Source of the DNA: Frankia sp. AiPa1
GTDB taxonomy: Bacteria > Actinomycetota > Actinomycetes > Frankiales > Frankiaceae
Assembly (NCBI RefSeq): GCF_023243075.1
Contig: NZ_JALKFZ020000179.1
Location: 1-64,000, forward strand
Length of the DNA: 64,000 nt
Direction: 5' to 3'
A model generated the notes under the pieces. That model was not told the origin of the DNA. It saw only the letters and a program-made list of their open reading frames with translations, and did not search any database. This document shows positions 33,472-42,304 of this stretch, one piece after another. The translations under genes were made by a program, and so were the position numbers. How positions within the stretch are numbered: position 1 is the stretch's first letter; every line of letters starts with the position of its first letter.

Positions 33472-35154
33472 GTGTCAGAGTCCGGAACGCTCAGCGGCCC
33501 GCCGTTACTGGAGGCGGCCGACGTCGGTGCGCTCACTCTTGGCCAAGTGCTCACCGATCGGGCCGCGGCATTTCCCGATCATGAGGCGCTGGTCTTCGAC
33601 GACCCGTTGTTCGGTGGCACGGTGCGCTGGACCTATCGCGATCTCACCGATCAGGCTCGGCGGGTCGCGAAGGCGCTTATCGTGTCCGGAACCAGCAAGG
33701 GCACGCACGTCGGGATCCTGATGGGAAACCGCCCTGAAGCCGTGGCCTCGCTGTTCGGGGTGGCGCTCGCCGGGGCGGTCGCTGTGCCCCTCTCGACCTT
33801 CTCGCCTGGGCCCGAGCTGTCCTACCTGATGGCTCACTCCGATGTGGCTGTGCTGCTCGTGCAGACATCGATGGGGCGCCGCCGGTTCGCCGCTGACCTC
33901 GTCGAACTCTGCCCGGCCGCGTCCGGCACGGAGCCGATCCGGGATCCCTCCTACCCGTTCCTCCGCCACGCCGCGGTATTCGGGCCCCCGGCGGATTCCG
34001 CGGGCCTCCAGAGCTGGGACGCCTTCCTCGACCGCGGTGGCGCGGTGAGCGACGCGTTACTCAAGGCGGTCGAGGACCAGGTCGACCCGTCCGACCCTGC
34101 GACCATCATCTACAGCTCGGGGACGACCGACCGTCCCAAAGGGGTTCTCCATTCACATCAGGCGGTCGCACTGCAGTGGTGGATGCAGGCCAGGCTCTTT
34201 GGGCGAAACTCGGCCACACGGGTCTGGAGCCCGCTCCCGCTGTTCTGGACGGCGGGTCTCAACGCCGCGATGGGAGCGACGATAGCGGCGGGCGGAACGT
34301 GGGTCATGCAGGAGCGGTTCGAACCGGGACAGGCATTGCGGCTCCTGGAACGAGAACGGGTGACCGAGCCGCACGCCTTCGCCCACCAGGCGCGGGCACT
34401 CGAGGAGGACCCCCGCTGGCCGGACACGGATCTGTCGTCCTGTACCAAGGTCTTCGGAAAGTCGGTGTTCACCCGCCATCCCACGGTCAGTGGTGACGTG
34501 ACCTGGAACATGCCTGTCGGCTACGGAATGTCGGAGACCTCGTCGTTCTTCACCGGATTCTCGAGCGACACACCGCGGGAAGTGCTGCGGGGCGGTTCCT
34601 ACGGGCGCGTGCTTCCGGGAAGCCAGCTGCGGGTGATCGACCCCGAGACAGGCGAGGTTCTCGGGGTCAGGGAACAGGGCGAGCTCATCGTGCGTGGGCC
34701 GACTCTCATGGAACGGTATGTGAAGCGAACCCGCTCGCAGTGCTTCGATCTCGAAGGCTTCTTCCATACCGGAGATCTGGGCTTCTATGATGAGGACGGC
34801 AACGTTTATTTCTCTGGTCGCCGCACGGAGATGATCAAAACGGGCGGCGCGAACGTGTCCCCGGCGGAAATAGAGCTCCAACTCCACGCCTTCGAACCCG
34901 TCAAACTCGCCCGAGTTATCGGCGTCCAGGACGATCGCCTAGATCAGATCGTGGTTCTCTGTATCGAGTTGAAAGACGGATCGGAGACCACCGAGCTGGA
35001 GATCACTTCGTTCCTGCGGGAGCGGCTGGCAAGCTACAAGGTGCCCAAGAAGGTGATTTTTTTCGCCGCCGGCGAGATTCCCCTCAACCATAGCGGTACC
35101 AAGGTGCAGGATGCTCGACTCTCCTTGATGGCAAAGGATCGGCTGAACCTGTGA
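33472..35154 (+). CDS. Acyl-CoA ligase (AMP-binding)
   Basis: A 560-residue adenylate-forming ligase that activates a carboxylic acid with ATP and CoA. Motifs: IIYSSGTTDRPKGVLHSHQ (P-loop), YGMSETSSFFTGF, FFHTGDLGFYDEDGNVYFSG (Asp of A7), RRTEMIKTGGANVSPAEIE, and the C-terminal Lys in NHSGTKVQ. GTG 33472 is chosen from the leaderless promoter; GTG 33463 is also in frame. First gene of a plus-strand operon with a VOC protein, Rieske oxygenase and two acyl-CoA dehydrogenases, so the substrate is probably an aromatic or alicyclic acid. Confidence 0.93.
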   Translation: MSESGTLSGPPLLEAADVGALTLGQVLTDRAAAFPDHEALVFDDPLFGGTVRWTYRDLTDQARRVAKALIVSGTSKGTHVGILMGNRPEAVASLFGVALAGAVAVPLSTFSPGPELSYLMAHSDVAVLLVQTSMGRRRFAADLVELCPAASGTEPIRDPSYPFLRHAAVFGPPADSAGLQSWDAFLDRGGAVSDALLKAVEDQVDPSDPATIIYSSGTTDRPKGVLHSHQAVALQWWMQARLFGRNSATRVWSPLPLFWTAGLNAAMGATIAAGGTWVMQERFEPGQALRLLERERVTEPHAFAHQARALEEDPRWPDTDLSSCTKVFGKSVFTRHPTVSGDVTWNMPVGYGMSETSSFFTGFSSDTPREVLRGGSYGRVLPGSQLRVIDPETGEVLGVREQGELIVRGPTLMERYVKRTRSQCFDLEGFFHTGDLGFYDEDGNVYFSGRRTEMIKTGGANVSPAEIELQLHAFEPVKLARVIGVQDDRLDQIVVLCIELKDGSETTELEITSFLRERLASYKVPKKVIFFAAGEIPLNHSGTKVQDARLSLMAKDRLNL

Positions 35155-35615
35155 GAACTACCGTGCCCGGCATTTTGCGGTCCGAGGATCTTTTTCACAC
35201 CGGCATCGTCGTCGATGATCTTGAAGCCGCCCGCGAAGAACTCGGCTCTGTGCTCGGCGTGACCTGGTATGAGGGCGGTGCCACTGTTCGGCTGCGCACC
35301 CGCGACGGGACGCGCGCAGTCTCGACCGCCTATGTCCTGTCTCGAGAAGGCACTCACCACGTCGAACTTGTCCAGTCCATCGAGGGAACGCTGTGGACGG
35401 CCGTGACTCCGGGCCACGCTCATCACCTTGGCTACTGGGTCGACGATCTGGCCGGCGCGACCGAGGCCCTGGAGGCGCTCGGGTGGAGCTTCACGGCGTC
35501 GATCGCACTCAGAGACGACCGGCCGCCGATGTGCACGTATCTGCGTGCACGCGGCGGGCTGCATGTGGAGATCGTCGACCGAAACCTGCTGCCGATGCTG
35601 CTTCCGGCGGACTGA
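35151..35615 (+). CDS. VOC family protein (glyoxalase/dioxygenase fold)
   Basis: A 154-residue vicinal-oxygen-chelate protein. His of LFHTGIVVDDLEAA, His of HAHHLGYWVDDL and Glu of LHVEIVDRNLL are placed as metal ligands. GTG start overlaps the ligase stop by 4 bp. In CoA-dependent pathways such proteins act as epimerases, lyases or dioxygenases; function here is open. It is one of four VOC genes in the island. Confidence 0.85.
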   Translation: MRTTVPGILRSEDLFHTGIVVDDLEAAREELGSVLGVTWYEGGATVRLRTRDGTRAVSTAYVLSREGTHHVELVQSIEGTLWTAVTPGHAHHLGYWVDDLAGATEALEALGWSFTASIALRDDRPPMCTYLRARGGLHVEIVDRNLLPMLLPAD

Positions 35616-35652
35616 CGACCCGGTTTCCTGAACGGGTGAAGGAGGAGCGAAC

Positions 35653-37023
35653 GTGACCACATCAGATGCCCCATCCCAGGAGCGCGTGCCCGACGGGATC
35701 GCCCGAGGCCAGCACTTCTACCAGCGATTGCTGGACGACGAGACGCGTCCGGTGCCTGAGAGCCTGCGCGCGGTCTCGGCTGGCTACACGGAGCCGGGCG
35801 GCATCGCGCCGACGCGCTACTTCGACCCGGAGTTCCATCGGCGCGAGGTCGAGAAGGTCTGGGGGCACACCTGGCAGATGGCCTGCCGGGAAGAGCAGAT
35901 TCCCGAGGTCGGGGACTCGATCGTCTACGACATCGCCGACTGGTCGCTCATCGTCCTGCGCACCGCACCGGATGACATCAGGGCGTATCACAACTCCTGC
36001 CTGCACCGGGGTACTCAGCTGCGCACGAAGGGCGGGCCGCTGAGCAACATCCGATGCCCCTTCCACGGGTTCACCTGGAACCTCGACGGGACGCTCAACG
36101 AGATTCCCTCGGCGTGGGACTTCCCCCATATCGACCGAGCCGGCTTCTGTCTTCCCCAGGCCCAGGTCGCGACGTGGGGTGGGTTCGTGTTCGTGAACAT
36201 CGACCGCGACGCTGCCCCTCTCGATGAATATCTCGAGACCCTTCCATGGCACTTCGCGCAGTGGCCGCTGGAGGACCGCTTCCTCAAAGCTCACATCGTG
36301 CGTGTCATGCCCTGTAACTGGAAGGTGGCGCTGGAGGCGTTCATCGAGGCCTACCACACCATGGCGACGCACCCACAGTTGCTGCCGACCGCGGCTGACT
36401 CGCTGAGCGAGTATGACGTCTACGGGCACCACGTGAGCCGAATGATTACTGCTGTCGGTGTGAGCAGCGACCATCTCGAGGATCCGCCAGACGACCTCGC
36501 CATCGTGCGCAGGATGCTGGGATCGCGCGACGCCGAGGTCACCATCGAGCCGGGAGAGAATGCGAGGAGCTCCCTCGCCGCGCGGGTGCGAAAGTCGCTG
36601 TCCGCACGCACCGGGCGCGACTATTCCAGCGTAAGTGACGCGGAGCTGCTCGATGGGATCGAATACCTTCTCTTTCCGAACTTCATGCCCTGGGCGGGTC
36701 TTCTGACCTCGTTTGCCTACCGGTTCCGGCCCAATGGCAACGACCCCGAGTCCTGCGTGATCGACATCATGGTGCTGGAGCCACTTCCCGAGGACGGCGT
36801 CCGACCACCTGCCGCGCCGACGCGCGTTCTGCGCGACGACGAGAGCTGGACCAGTGTGCCCGAGCTCGGAGTGTTCGGTCGCGTCTTCAACCAGGATGGC
36901 GCGGCGTTCGGGCGCATTCAGCGTGGGCTGCGGGCCTCGATCGCGAAGAGTACGACGCTGGCGCTCTACCAGGAAAGCCGGATCCGGCACTTCCATGCCG
37001 CCCTCGAAACGTATATGGCCTGA
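35653..37023 (+). CDS. Rieske non-haem iron oxygenase, alpha subunit
   Basis: A 456-residue ring-hydroxylating oxygenase component. Rieske cluster ligands are C116-x-H118 (SCLHRG) and C135-x2-H138 (CPFHGF). The mononuclear iron site is in NWKVALEAFIEAYHTMATHP, with both His present. Strong ribosome site GAAGGAGGAG before GTG 35653. No beta subunit, ferredoxin or reductase gene is adjacent, so electron supply must come from elsewhere or from a distant gene. Likely hydroxylates the ring of the imported acid or its CoA derivative. Confidence 0.95.
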   Translation: MTTSDAPSQERVPDGIARGQHFYQRLLDDETRPVPESLRAVSAGYTEPGGIAPTRYFDPEFHRREVEKVWGHTWQMACREEQIPEVGDSIVYDIADWSLIVLRTAPDDIRAYHNSCLHRGTQLRTKGGPLSNIRCPFHGFTWNLDGTLNEIPSAWDFPHIDRAGFCLPQAQVATWGGFVFVNIDRDAAPLDEYLETLPWHFAQWPLEDRFLKAHIVRVMPCNWKVALEAFIEAYHTMATHPQLLPTAADSLSEYDVYGHHVSRMITAVGVSSDHLEDPPDDLAIVRRMLGSRDAEVTIEPGENARSSLAARVRKSLSARTGRDYSSVSDAELLDGIEYLLFPNFMPWAGLLTSFAYRFRPNGNDPESCVIDIMVLEPLPEDGVRPPAAPTRVLRDDESWTSVPELGVFGRVFNQDGAAFGRIQRGLRASIAKSTTLALYQESRIRHFHAALETYMA

Positions 37024-37075
37024 GCGTGCAGGGTGACCTCGGTGGGCCCTGTGGTTCCATCCTTGGAGAGTACTG

Positions 37076-38071
37076 ATGGACGTTCGGTTCACTCCTGAAC
37101 AGCGGATTCTTCGCCAGTCCGTCAAACAGGTGATCAATCGGCTCGGCCTGAGCGCGGTCGCCGATCTCGCTGACGAGCAGCGGGCGGCCCGGCTCGACGA
37201 GGCCGTCGAGGAGTCGGACTGGCGGCGCCTTCGGGCACCGGACGAGGCCGGGAACCCCTGGGCCTCGGGCGTCGAGGCCGCGATCGTCGCCGAGGCGCTG
37301 GGGCACGGGCTCGCGGACGTGCCGTTCCTCGGGCCGACGCTCGCCATGGAACTGCGCCGTCTCGCGAAAGCGTCAGCGGCAACTGGCAGGGAGACGGTCG
37401 GGCTTCGCCGGAACCTGTCGGCTCTGGCGTCGCCTGGTGAGCCGGCTGTCGCGATCGATGCGGCTTGCGCCGAGTCGGTCCTGCTGCTCGCGGCAGACGG
37501 CACCCTCGCCTCCGTCAAGCTGCGCGGACAACCCGCCGCGACCGATCTCACCCGGCCCAGCGTGCCGATCCCGACCGCCGAGGCGGTCACAGTTGGCTCA
37601 CTGACTGAAGCTGATCGGCAGCGCTGGATCGCTCTCGCCTTGACGCTCACCACGGCCGATCTCGTCGGCTCGATGCAGGGTGCGCTCGATCTCGCTGTGA
37701 CCTACGCCGGGCAACGCGCGCAGTACGGGAAGCGGATCGGTTCGTTCCAGGCGGTGGCCCACCTGCTCGCCGACGCCGTCGTCCACATCGAGGGGGCCCG
37801 CGCCGCCCTGCTGTACGCGGCGTGGGGCGTCGACGCGCTCGATCCGTGGGACGCCGTCGCGGCGGCGGCCTCGGCCAAGGCCTACGCCGCGCGGGCGGCC
37901 CGGTCGGTCTGCGAGACGTGCATTCAGGTGCACGGCGGCATCGGGAACAGCTGGGAATGCCTCGCGCACGTGTACCTCCGACGCACCCTGCTCGCGACCG
38001 ACGTGCTCGGAGGCGTCGGTCCCAACCTGGCACGCGTGCTCGAACACGTCGGCCTGAAAGGTCGTCTCTGA
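37076..38071 (+). CDS. Acyl-CoA dehydrogenase, short subunit
   Basis: A 331-residue acyl-CoA dehydrogenase-fold protein. The C-terminal half is conserved (YAGQRAQYGKRIGSFQAVAH, CIQVHGGIGNSWECLAHVYL), while the N-terminal half is abbreviated and lacks the SEPxAGSD FAD-binding motif. The stop overlaps the start of the next acyl-CoA dehydrogenase (TGATG). This long/short tandem arrangement matches the alpha2-beta2 dehydrogenases of steroid side-chain breakdown, in which two dissimilar subunits share the active sites. Confidence 0.9.
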   Translation: MDVRFTPEQRILRQSVKQVINRLGLSAVADLADEQRAARLDEAVEESDWRRLRAPDEAGNPWASGVEAAIVAEALGHGLADVPFLGPTLAMELRRLAKASAATGRETVGLRRNLSALASPGEPAVAIDAACAESVLLLAADGTLASVKLRGQPAATDLTRPSVPIPTAEAVTVGSLTEADRQRWIALALTLTTADLVGSMQGALDLAVTYAGQRAQYGKRIGSFQAVAHLLADAVVHIEGARAALLYAAWGVDALDPWDAVAAAASAKAYAARAARSVCETCIQVHGGIGNSWECLAHVYLRRTLLATDVLGGVGPNLARVLEHVGLKGRL

Positions 38072-39201
38072 TGGACTTCAACGATTCCGCCGAGGAGGCC
38101 GACTTCCGCGGGCAGCTGCGAGCCTGGCTCGTTGAGAACAACCCGCACCTGCCAGCGTCGTCCACCTCGGACACGTACTGGGCGAGGCAGCCCGACTGGC
38201 ACCGATCCCTGTACCGAGCCGGATTCTTCGGTCTTTCGTGGCCGGTGCGTTACGGCGGTCACGAAAGACCCACGGTCTACGAGGTGATCGTCGACGAGGA
38301 ACTCGCGGCCGCTGGCGCGCCGCCGCGACCCAACCTGGGCTACCTCGTGCATGCCCTGCTCGAACATGCGAATGACGACATCAGGGACAGGTTCCTGCCG
38401 GATCTCATCAGCGGAGACGCGCGCTGGTGTCAGGGGTTCAGCGAGCCTGACGCCGGCTCCGACCTCGCCGCGCTGCGCACCCGCGCCACGCGCGCGGGCG
38501 ACGACTATGTCGTGACGGGCCACAAGGTCTGGACGAGCTACTCGGACGTGGCCGACTGGTGCCTGCTACTCGCCCGCACCGATCCGCAGGCGCGCAACCA
38601 CAAGGGCCTGTCGGCCTTCGCGATACCCATGGACCAGCCGGCCATCACCCAGCGACCCCTGAAGATGATCAACGGTGTGGCCCGCGAGTTCGGGGAGGTC
38701 ACGTTCGACGCCGCGGTCGTCCCGTCGAGCAACATGATTGGCTCACCCGGCGATGGATGGGCCGTCGCGATGACCGTTCTCGCCCACGAACGCGAACCCC
38801 AGGAGCTGGGCAACGCCAGCCGCTACCGCAAGACCGTCAAGCAGTTGCAGAAACTCGTGCGCGACGATCCCGAGGGCTACGACGCGGAGCAGTTCCGGCA
38901 GCTCGCCTGGGCGACCGTCGAGTCCGACATGCTTGCGCACCTCGTCAGCCGGCGGCTGTCCGAGCGCCTCGACGGCGTGGCGCATGGCGTGGAGGGCTCC
39001 GTCGACAAGCTTCTCATGACCTGGGTCGAGCAGGCCGTGGGCCATGCGGCCGTCGACCTCGCCGGGGCCGCCCAGGACGAGATCGACGCCAGCATGCTTG
39101 CCACCTATCTGTACAGCAGGGCTCAGAGCGTCATGGGCGGCACGGCCCAGATTCAGAGGAACCTCATCGCCCACCGCGTTCTGGGCCTGCCGAGATCCTG
39201 A
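38071..39201 (+). CDS. Acyl-CoA dehydrogenase, long subunit
   Basis: A 376-residue FAD-dependent acyl-CoA dehydrogenase. FAD contacts are visible in WCQGFSEPDAGSDLAALRTR and VVTGHKVWTSYSDVADWCLL; C-terminal motif SVMGGTAQIQRNLIAHRVLG. The start ATG overlaps the partner's stop. The pair would introduce a 2,3-double bond in an acyl-CoA, possibly one with a bulky ring. Last gene of the plus-strand operon. Confidence 0.93.
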   Translation: MDFNDSAEEADFRGQLRAWLVENNPHLPASSTSDTYWARQPDWHRSLYRAGFFGLSWPVRYGGHERPTVYEVIVDEELAAAGAPPRPNLGYLVHALLEHANDDIRDRFLPDLISGDARWCQGFSEPDAGSDLAALRTRATRAGDDYVVTGHKVWTSYSDVADWCLLLARTDPQARNHKGLSAFAIPMDQPAITQRPLKMINGVAREFGEVTFDAAVVPSSNMIGSPGDGWAVAMTVLAHEREPQELGNASRYRKTVKQLQKLVRDDPEGYDAEQFRQLAWATVESDMLAHLVSRRLSERLDGVAHGVEGSVDKLLMTWVEQAVGHAAVDLAGAAQDEIDASMLATYLYSRAQSVMGGTAQIQRNLIAHRVLGLPRS

Positions 39202-39205
39202 TCGA

Positions 39206-39237
39206 CCGTCGAGCCCGCTCGCGGGCGGGCTCGACGG
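39206..39237. terminator. Bidirectional hairpin terminator
   Basis: CCGTCGAGCCCGC and GCGGGCTCGACGG form a 13-bp perfect stem with a 6-nt loop, 4 bp after the plus-strand operon stop and 9 bp beyond the minus-strand operon stop. It probably ends both convergent transcripts. Confidence 0.75.
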
Positions 39238-39246
39238 CGACGACGA

Positions 39247-39699
39247 TCAAGCCAGACTGGCCTCATCCGGGACGGATGTTCCCTTGCCCGTGGGTGCCGG
39301 CCGGGTCGGGTCGTGGGGCATGCCCGAGTCCGCCCCGCCGTGACGACGGAGGAATGTCATCTTCCGGGTCACGAGGCGCCAGCCGGCCTCAGTTCGACGG
39401 TAGGTATCGCTGTACCAACCCATGCGCATCCGGTGGTTGGTCTGGTCGATGAAGAGAAGGGGAACCTCGCCCGTTCCGGAGTCACCGTCGAGATCGAGCA
39501 CAGGTGCTCCGGTGAGGAACAGGCCCTTCGGTGCGGCCTCGACCAGCCGTGGCCAGTCCGCGAGGCTGTACGTGTCACCGAACGCGGAGTAGCTGCCGTC
39601 CGGAGTGACGAGATGCTCGATGATGTGGTGCACATCGCCCTGGGACATTTTGAGCGCGTACACGGCACACAGGTGGATGATCTCCGCGGCGTCGTCCAT
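39247..39699 (-). CDS. NTF2/SnoaL-like protein
   Basis: A 150-residue cone-fold protein: MDDAAEIIHLCAVYALKMSQ, GDVHHIIEHLVTPDGSYSAF, and YSDTYRRTEAGWRLVTRKMT. The fold hosts ketosteroid isomerase-like enzymes, small dioxygenase subunits and dehydratases; none is proven here. ATG 39699 matches the family start; TTG 39723 would overlap the upstream VOC gene. Being in a regulon with a Rieske alpha subunit that lacks a beta subunit, it could serve that role, but this is speculation. Confidence 0.75.
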   Translation of the reverse strand: MDDAAEIIHLCAVYALKMSQGDVHHIIEHLVTPDGSYSAFGDTYSLADWPRLVEAAPKGLFLTGAPVLDLDGDSGTGEVPLLFIDQTNHRMRMGWYSDTYRRTEAGWRLVTRKMTFLRRHGGADSGMPHDPTRPAPTGKGTSVPDEASLA

Positions 39700-39715
39700 C
39701 GGCGGTATCACCAGA

Positions 39716-40129
39716 TCAACCAACGACCTTGGCGCGGCGTTCGAATGCGTCGCGGTCGGCCTGCGGCCGCAGCTTGTTCAGCGCGAACACCACACAGAAC
39801 TCCATGCCGGCCGGGTCCCGCATGATCACCCAGCGCCCGGGATGGTCCGCCCACGACGCGTCGACGACGGTGGCGCCGCAGTCGACGAGGCGCCTGACCT
39901 CGCCCTCGAGATCGTCCGTGTGAATGTCGAAATGGACGCCGGCCGAGCCAGGGCCGACATCCTGAACAACAATGCGGTTGGGATTATCCGCATCCTCGAG
40001 AATATGGTAGGCCGGGAGTTTGGTGGCATGTGCCTTCGCGCCCAACGCCGCCGACCAGAATGCCACCGTCTGGTCACGGAACTCAGCCGGGGCGTCAATG
40101 ACGAAGGTACTCAACAGAATACGATGCAT
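39716..40129 (-). CDS. VOC family protein
   Basis: A 137-residue two-module glyoxalase-fold protein: AFWSAALGAKAHATKLPAYH, GVHFDIHTDDLEGEVRRL, and WVIMRDPAGMEFCVVF. The ATG at 40129 follows AAAGGA. Close in style to the VOC protein at 48734-49111 (..DPEGNEFCLY). Precise reaction unknown. Confidence 0.85.
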   Translation of the reverse strand: MHRILLSTFVIDAPAEFRDQTVAFWSAALGAKAHATKLPAYHILEDADNPNRIVVQDVGPGSAGVHFDIHTDDLEGEVRRLVDCGATVVDASWADHPGRWVIMRDPAGMEFCVVFALNKLRPQADRDAFERRAKVVG

Positions 40130-40249
40130 CGCAGTCCTTTCAAGCTCACTCGCGGGCGTCGGCCCTCCGGTGGCGACGCCCATGCATAATCCAGCTCACC
40201 TGGTGGTGCTTGGCCCCGCTGATCGTGCCCTCTGGCTACCCGACGGTGG

Positions 40250-41005
40250 TCAGGCACCGGCTCCTCCGTCAACAGCGATGGCCTGACCAGTGAGGTATGC
40301 CGGCGCGTCGGTGCACAGCCAGACCGCCGTTTCGGCGATCTCGCCCGCTTCGGCGACGCGACCGGACGGATTGGCGCGAACGAGAGACTCGACTGTCTCC
40401 TCCGACATGGCTGCCCGGAACATCGGCGTATCGACGGTCCCCGGACACAGGGCATTCACTCGCACTCCGCGGGAGGCGTACTCGCGAGCCGCCACCCGCG
40501 TGAGCCCGACAACTCCATGTTTCGCGGCGGTGTAGGCGGAGACCGTCGCAGCCGCCCGGATTCCCGCGACCGAGGCGCAGTTCACGATCGCGCCGCCTCC
40601 CGATACCAACAGCGCAGGCAGTTCGTAACGCATGCAGGACCAGGTTCCCGTGAGATCGATTGCGATGACGCGGTTCCAGTTCTCCAGACTCGACTCGGCA
40701 ATGAGCTTGCCCTGCTCGCCGTCGATGCCCGCGGCGTTGAAGGCCGCGTCCAACCGTCCGTAGGCGGCCACGGTGGCGTCAACGGCGGCCCGCACTGTGT
40801 CGTCGTCCGCCACATCGCAGCGCACATAGATGCATTCTCCCAGCGCGCCGAGTTCGCCCTGGGCCTCCTGCCCTGCCTGCTCGTTCACGTCGGCGAGCAC
40901 AGTGGCATACCCGCGGCGCACAAACGCCTCCGCCGCCGCCCGACCGATACCCGAACCGGCACCAGTGACAAAAGCGACTCTCCTCGACGCGGCCTCGCCC
41001 GTCAC
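40250..41005 (-). CDS. Short-chain dehydrogenase/reductase
   Basis: A 251-residue classical SDR: VAFVTGAGSGIGRAAAEAFV, DAAFNAAGIDG, NCASVAGIRAAATVSAYTAA followed by Lys (Ser-Tyr-Lys), VNALCPGTVDTPMFRAAM, and AYLTGQAIAVDGG. Its GTG start overlaps the amidohydrolase stop by 4 bp. Probably oxidises a hydroxyl made earlier in the pathway. A 120-bp gap separates it from the VOC gene downstream. Confidence 0.92.
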   Translation of the reverse strand: MTGEAASRRVAFVTGAGSGIGRAAAEAFVRRGYATVLADVNEQAGQEAQGELGALGECIYVRCDVADDDTVRAAVDATVAAYGRLDAAFNAAGIDGEQGKLIAESSLENWNRVIAIDLTGTWSCMRYELPALLVSGGGAIVNCASVAGIRAAATVSAYTAAKHGVVGLTRVAAREYASRGVRVNALCPGTVDTPMFRAAMSEETVESLVRANPSGRVAEAGEIAETAVWLCTDAPAYLTGQAIAVDGGAGA

Positions 41006-42303
41006 CGTCGGACCTCCGGTCCCAGCACTGTCGAGCGCTCCGTCGGAGCCTTCGACGTCGGCAGATAGTCGATGACCAGGACTCCGTCCCGGAACACAGC
41101 CTTCAGGGCCTCGTCGGGCCGCGAGAGCACGGTCGGATCAGCGAGTGGATCACCGTCGACGACGATCAGGTCCGCGAGCGCACCAGGCGCGATCACACCG
41201 ACCGTCGCCGGGGCGTCGACGAGAAGCTGCCCGGCGTTACTCGTCCCCCAGGTGAGCACCTCCGCCGATGACAGGCCGTCAATCTCGGAGTAGAACGCGA
41301 ACTCCCGGCCGTAGTTGCCGACCTGGTGGTCAAGTGGATCATCCTTGATCATCGTGCGGAACACGCCGCTGTAGTCGTCCCCTATCAGGATCCGCACACC
41401 CGCCTGCTGGGCTATCGGAAGCATCTCGCGCACGTGATCGTAGAGCGCAGGATTAACACCGAACCTCGTCGCATAACCAATCTCGAGCAGGCTCCACAGG
41501 TAGACAAGACTGGGCACCCAGAAGGTGCCGGCCGCGACCATCAGATCGAGGCACTCCTGATCGATCTCGTCACCGTGGTCGATGATGTCGACGCCGAGAT
41601 CGAGGCATTCGAGGATCATTTCCTTGTCGGCCACGTGGGCACGGACCCTGGCTCCGCGTTCATGGGCTGTGCGCACCAGAGAGGAAAGCTCATCTCGCGC
41701 GATGTTCCGCGAGGTCGCACTGGGAATTCCGTGCCCGGCGCCAGCGAAAACCTTGATGATCTCCACGCCGCGGCTGATCTCCCGCCGGACCATCGTGCGG
41801 ATTGCGTCGGGACCGTCGCCGCACAGGTCGATGCCGGGCGTCTCGTAGCCTTTCCACCACCGGCTGCGGTTGTTCATGTCTCCGGTGGTACCGATATGGT
41901 GCCCGCAGGCTCGGATGCGGGGTCCCGGGATGATGTCCTGGGCGATGGCCATCTTCAGCTGCGCGTCGATGTCATGGGCGCACCCGGCACCCGCGTAACC
42001 TGTGAAGCCGCTTTCCAGCAGCACTCGGCAGGTGCGGACGCCGATCGCCATCATGACCCCGGGCGGCAGCTCCTTGCCGGGCTTCTCACCGGAGAAGATG
42101 TCGAACTTGTAGAAGTCCGGGTGCAGGTGAGAGGTGATCAGACCGGGCATGACAGTCATGCCACCCACGTCGATGACATCGTTGCCATCGTGGCCAGCGG
42201 TCTCACCGACAGCAGTGATGATGTTTCCATCCACCACGACCGAGCCTGTGCCCGGGCGCATCGCGTGACCGTCGAAGATACGAGCGTTCGCGAGGACGAC
42301 CAT
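41002..42303 (-). CDS. Amidohydrolase family metal-dependent hydrolase
   Basis: A 433-residue TIM-barrel hydrolase of the imidazolonepropionase/prolidase-like group. Metal ligands: HxH in GLITSHLHPDFYK, His in ARVRAHVADKEMI, His in VDIIDHGDEID, and Asp in RILIGDDYSGVF. A typical C-terminal composite strand GALADLIVVDGDPLADPTVL is present. ATG 42303 begins 1 bp after the hydratase stop. Possible role: hydrolytic ring opening (lactone, lactam or cyclic imide). Confidence 0.92.
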   Translation of the reverse strand: MVVLANARIFDGHAMRPGTGSVVVDGNIITAVGETAGHDGNDVIDVGGMTVMPGLITSHLHPDFYKFDIFSGEKPGKELPPGVMMAIGVRTCRVLLESGFTGYAGAGCAHDIDAQLKMAIAQDIIPGPRIRACGHHIGTTGDMNNRSRWWKGYETPGIDLCGDGPDAIRTMVRREISRGVEIIKVFAGAGHGIPSATSRNIARDELSSLVRTAHERGARVRAHVADKEMILECLDLGVDIIDHGDEIDQECLDLMVAAGTFWVPSLVYLWSLLEIGYATRFGVNPALYDHVREMLPIAQQAGVRILIGDDYSGVFRTMIKDDPLDHQVGNYGREFAFYSEIDGLSSAEVLTWGTSNAGQLLVDAPATVGVIAPGALADLIVVDGDPLADPTVLSRPDEALKAVFRDGVLVIDYLPTSKAPTERSTVLGPEVRR

Positions 42304-42304
42304 C

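Noticed and set aside
35662-37653. 663-codon minus-strand frame opposite the Rieske and dehydrogenase genes
   Set aside because: No domain signal and no start context; the plus strand holds an intact Rieske oxygenase with all metal ligands.
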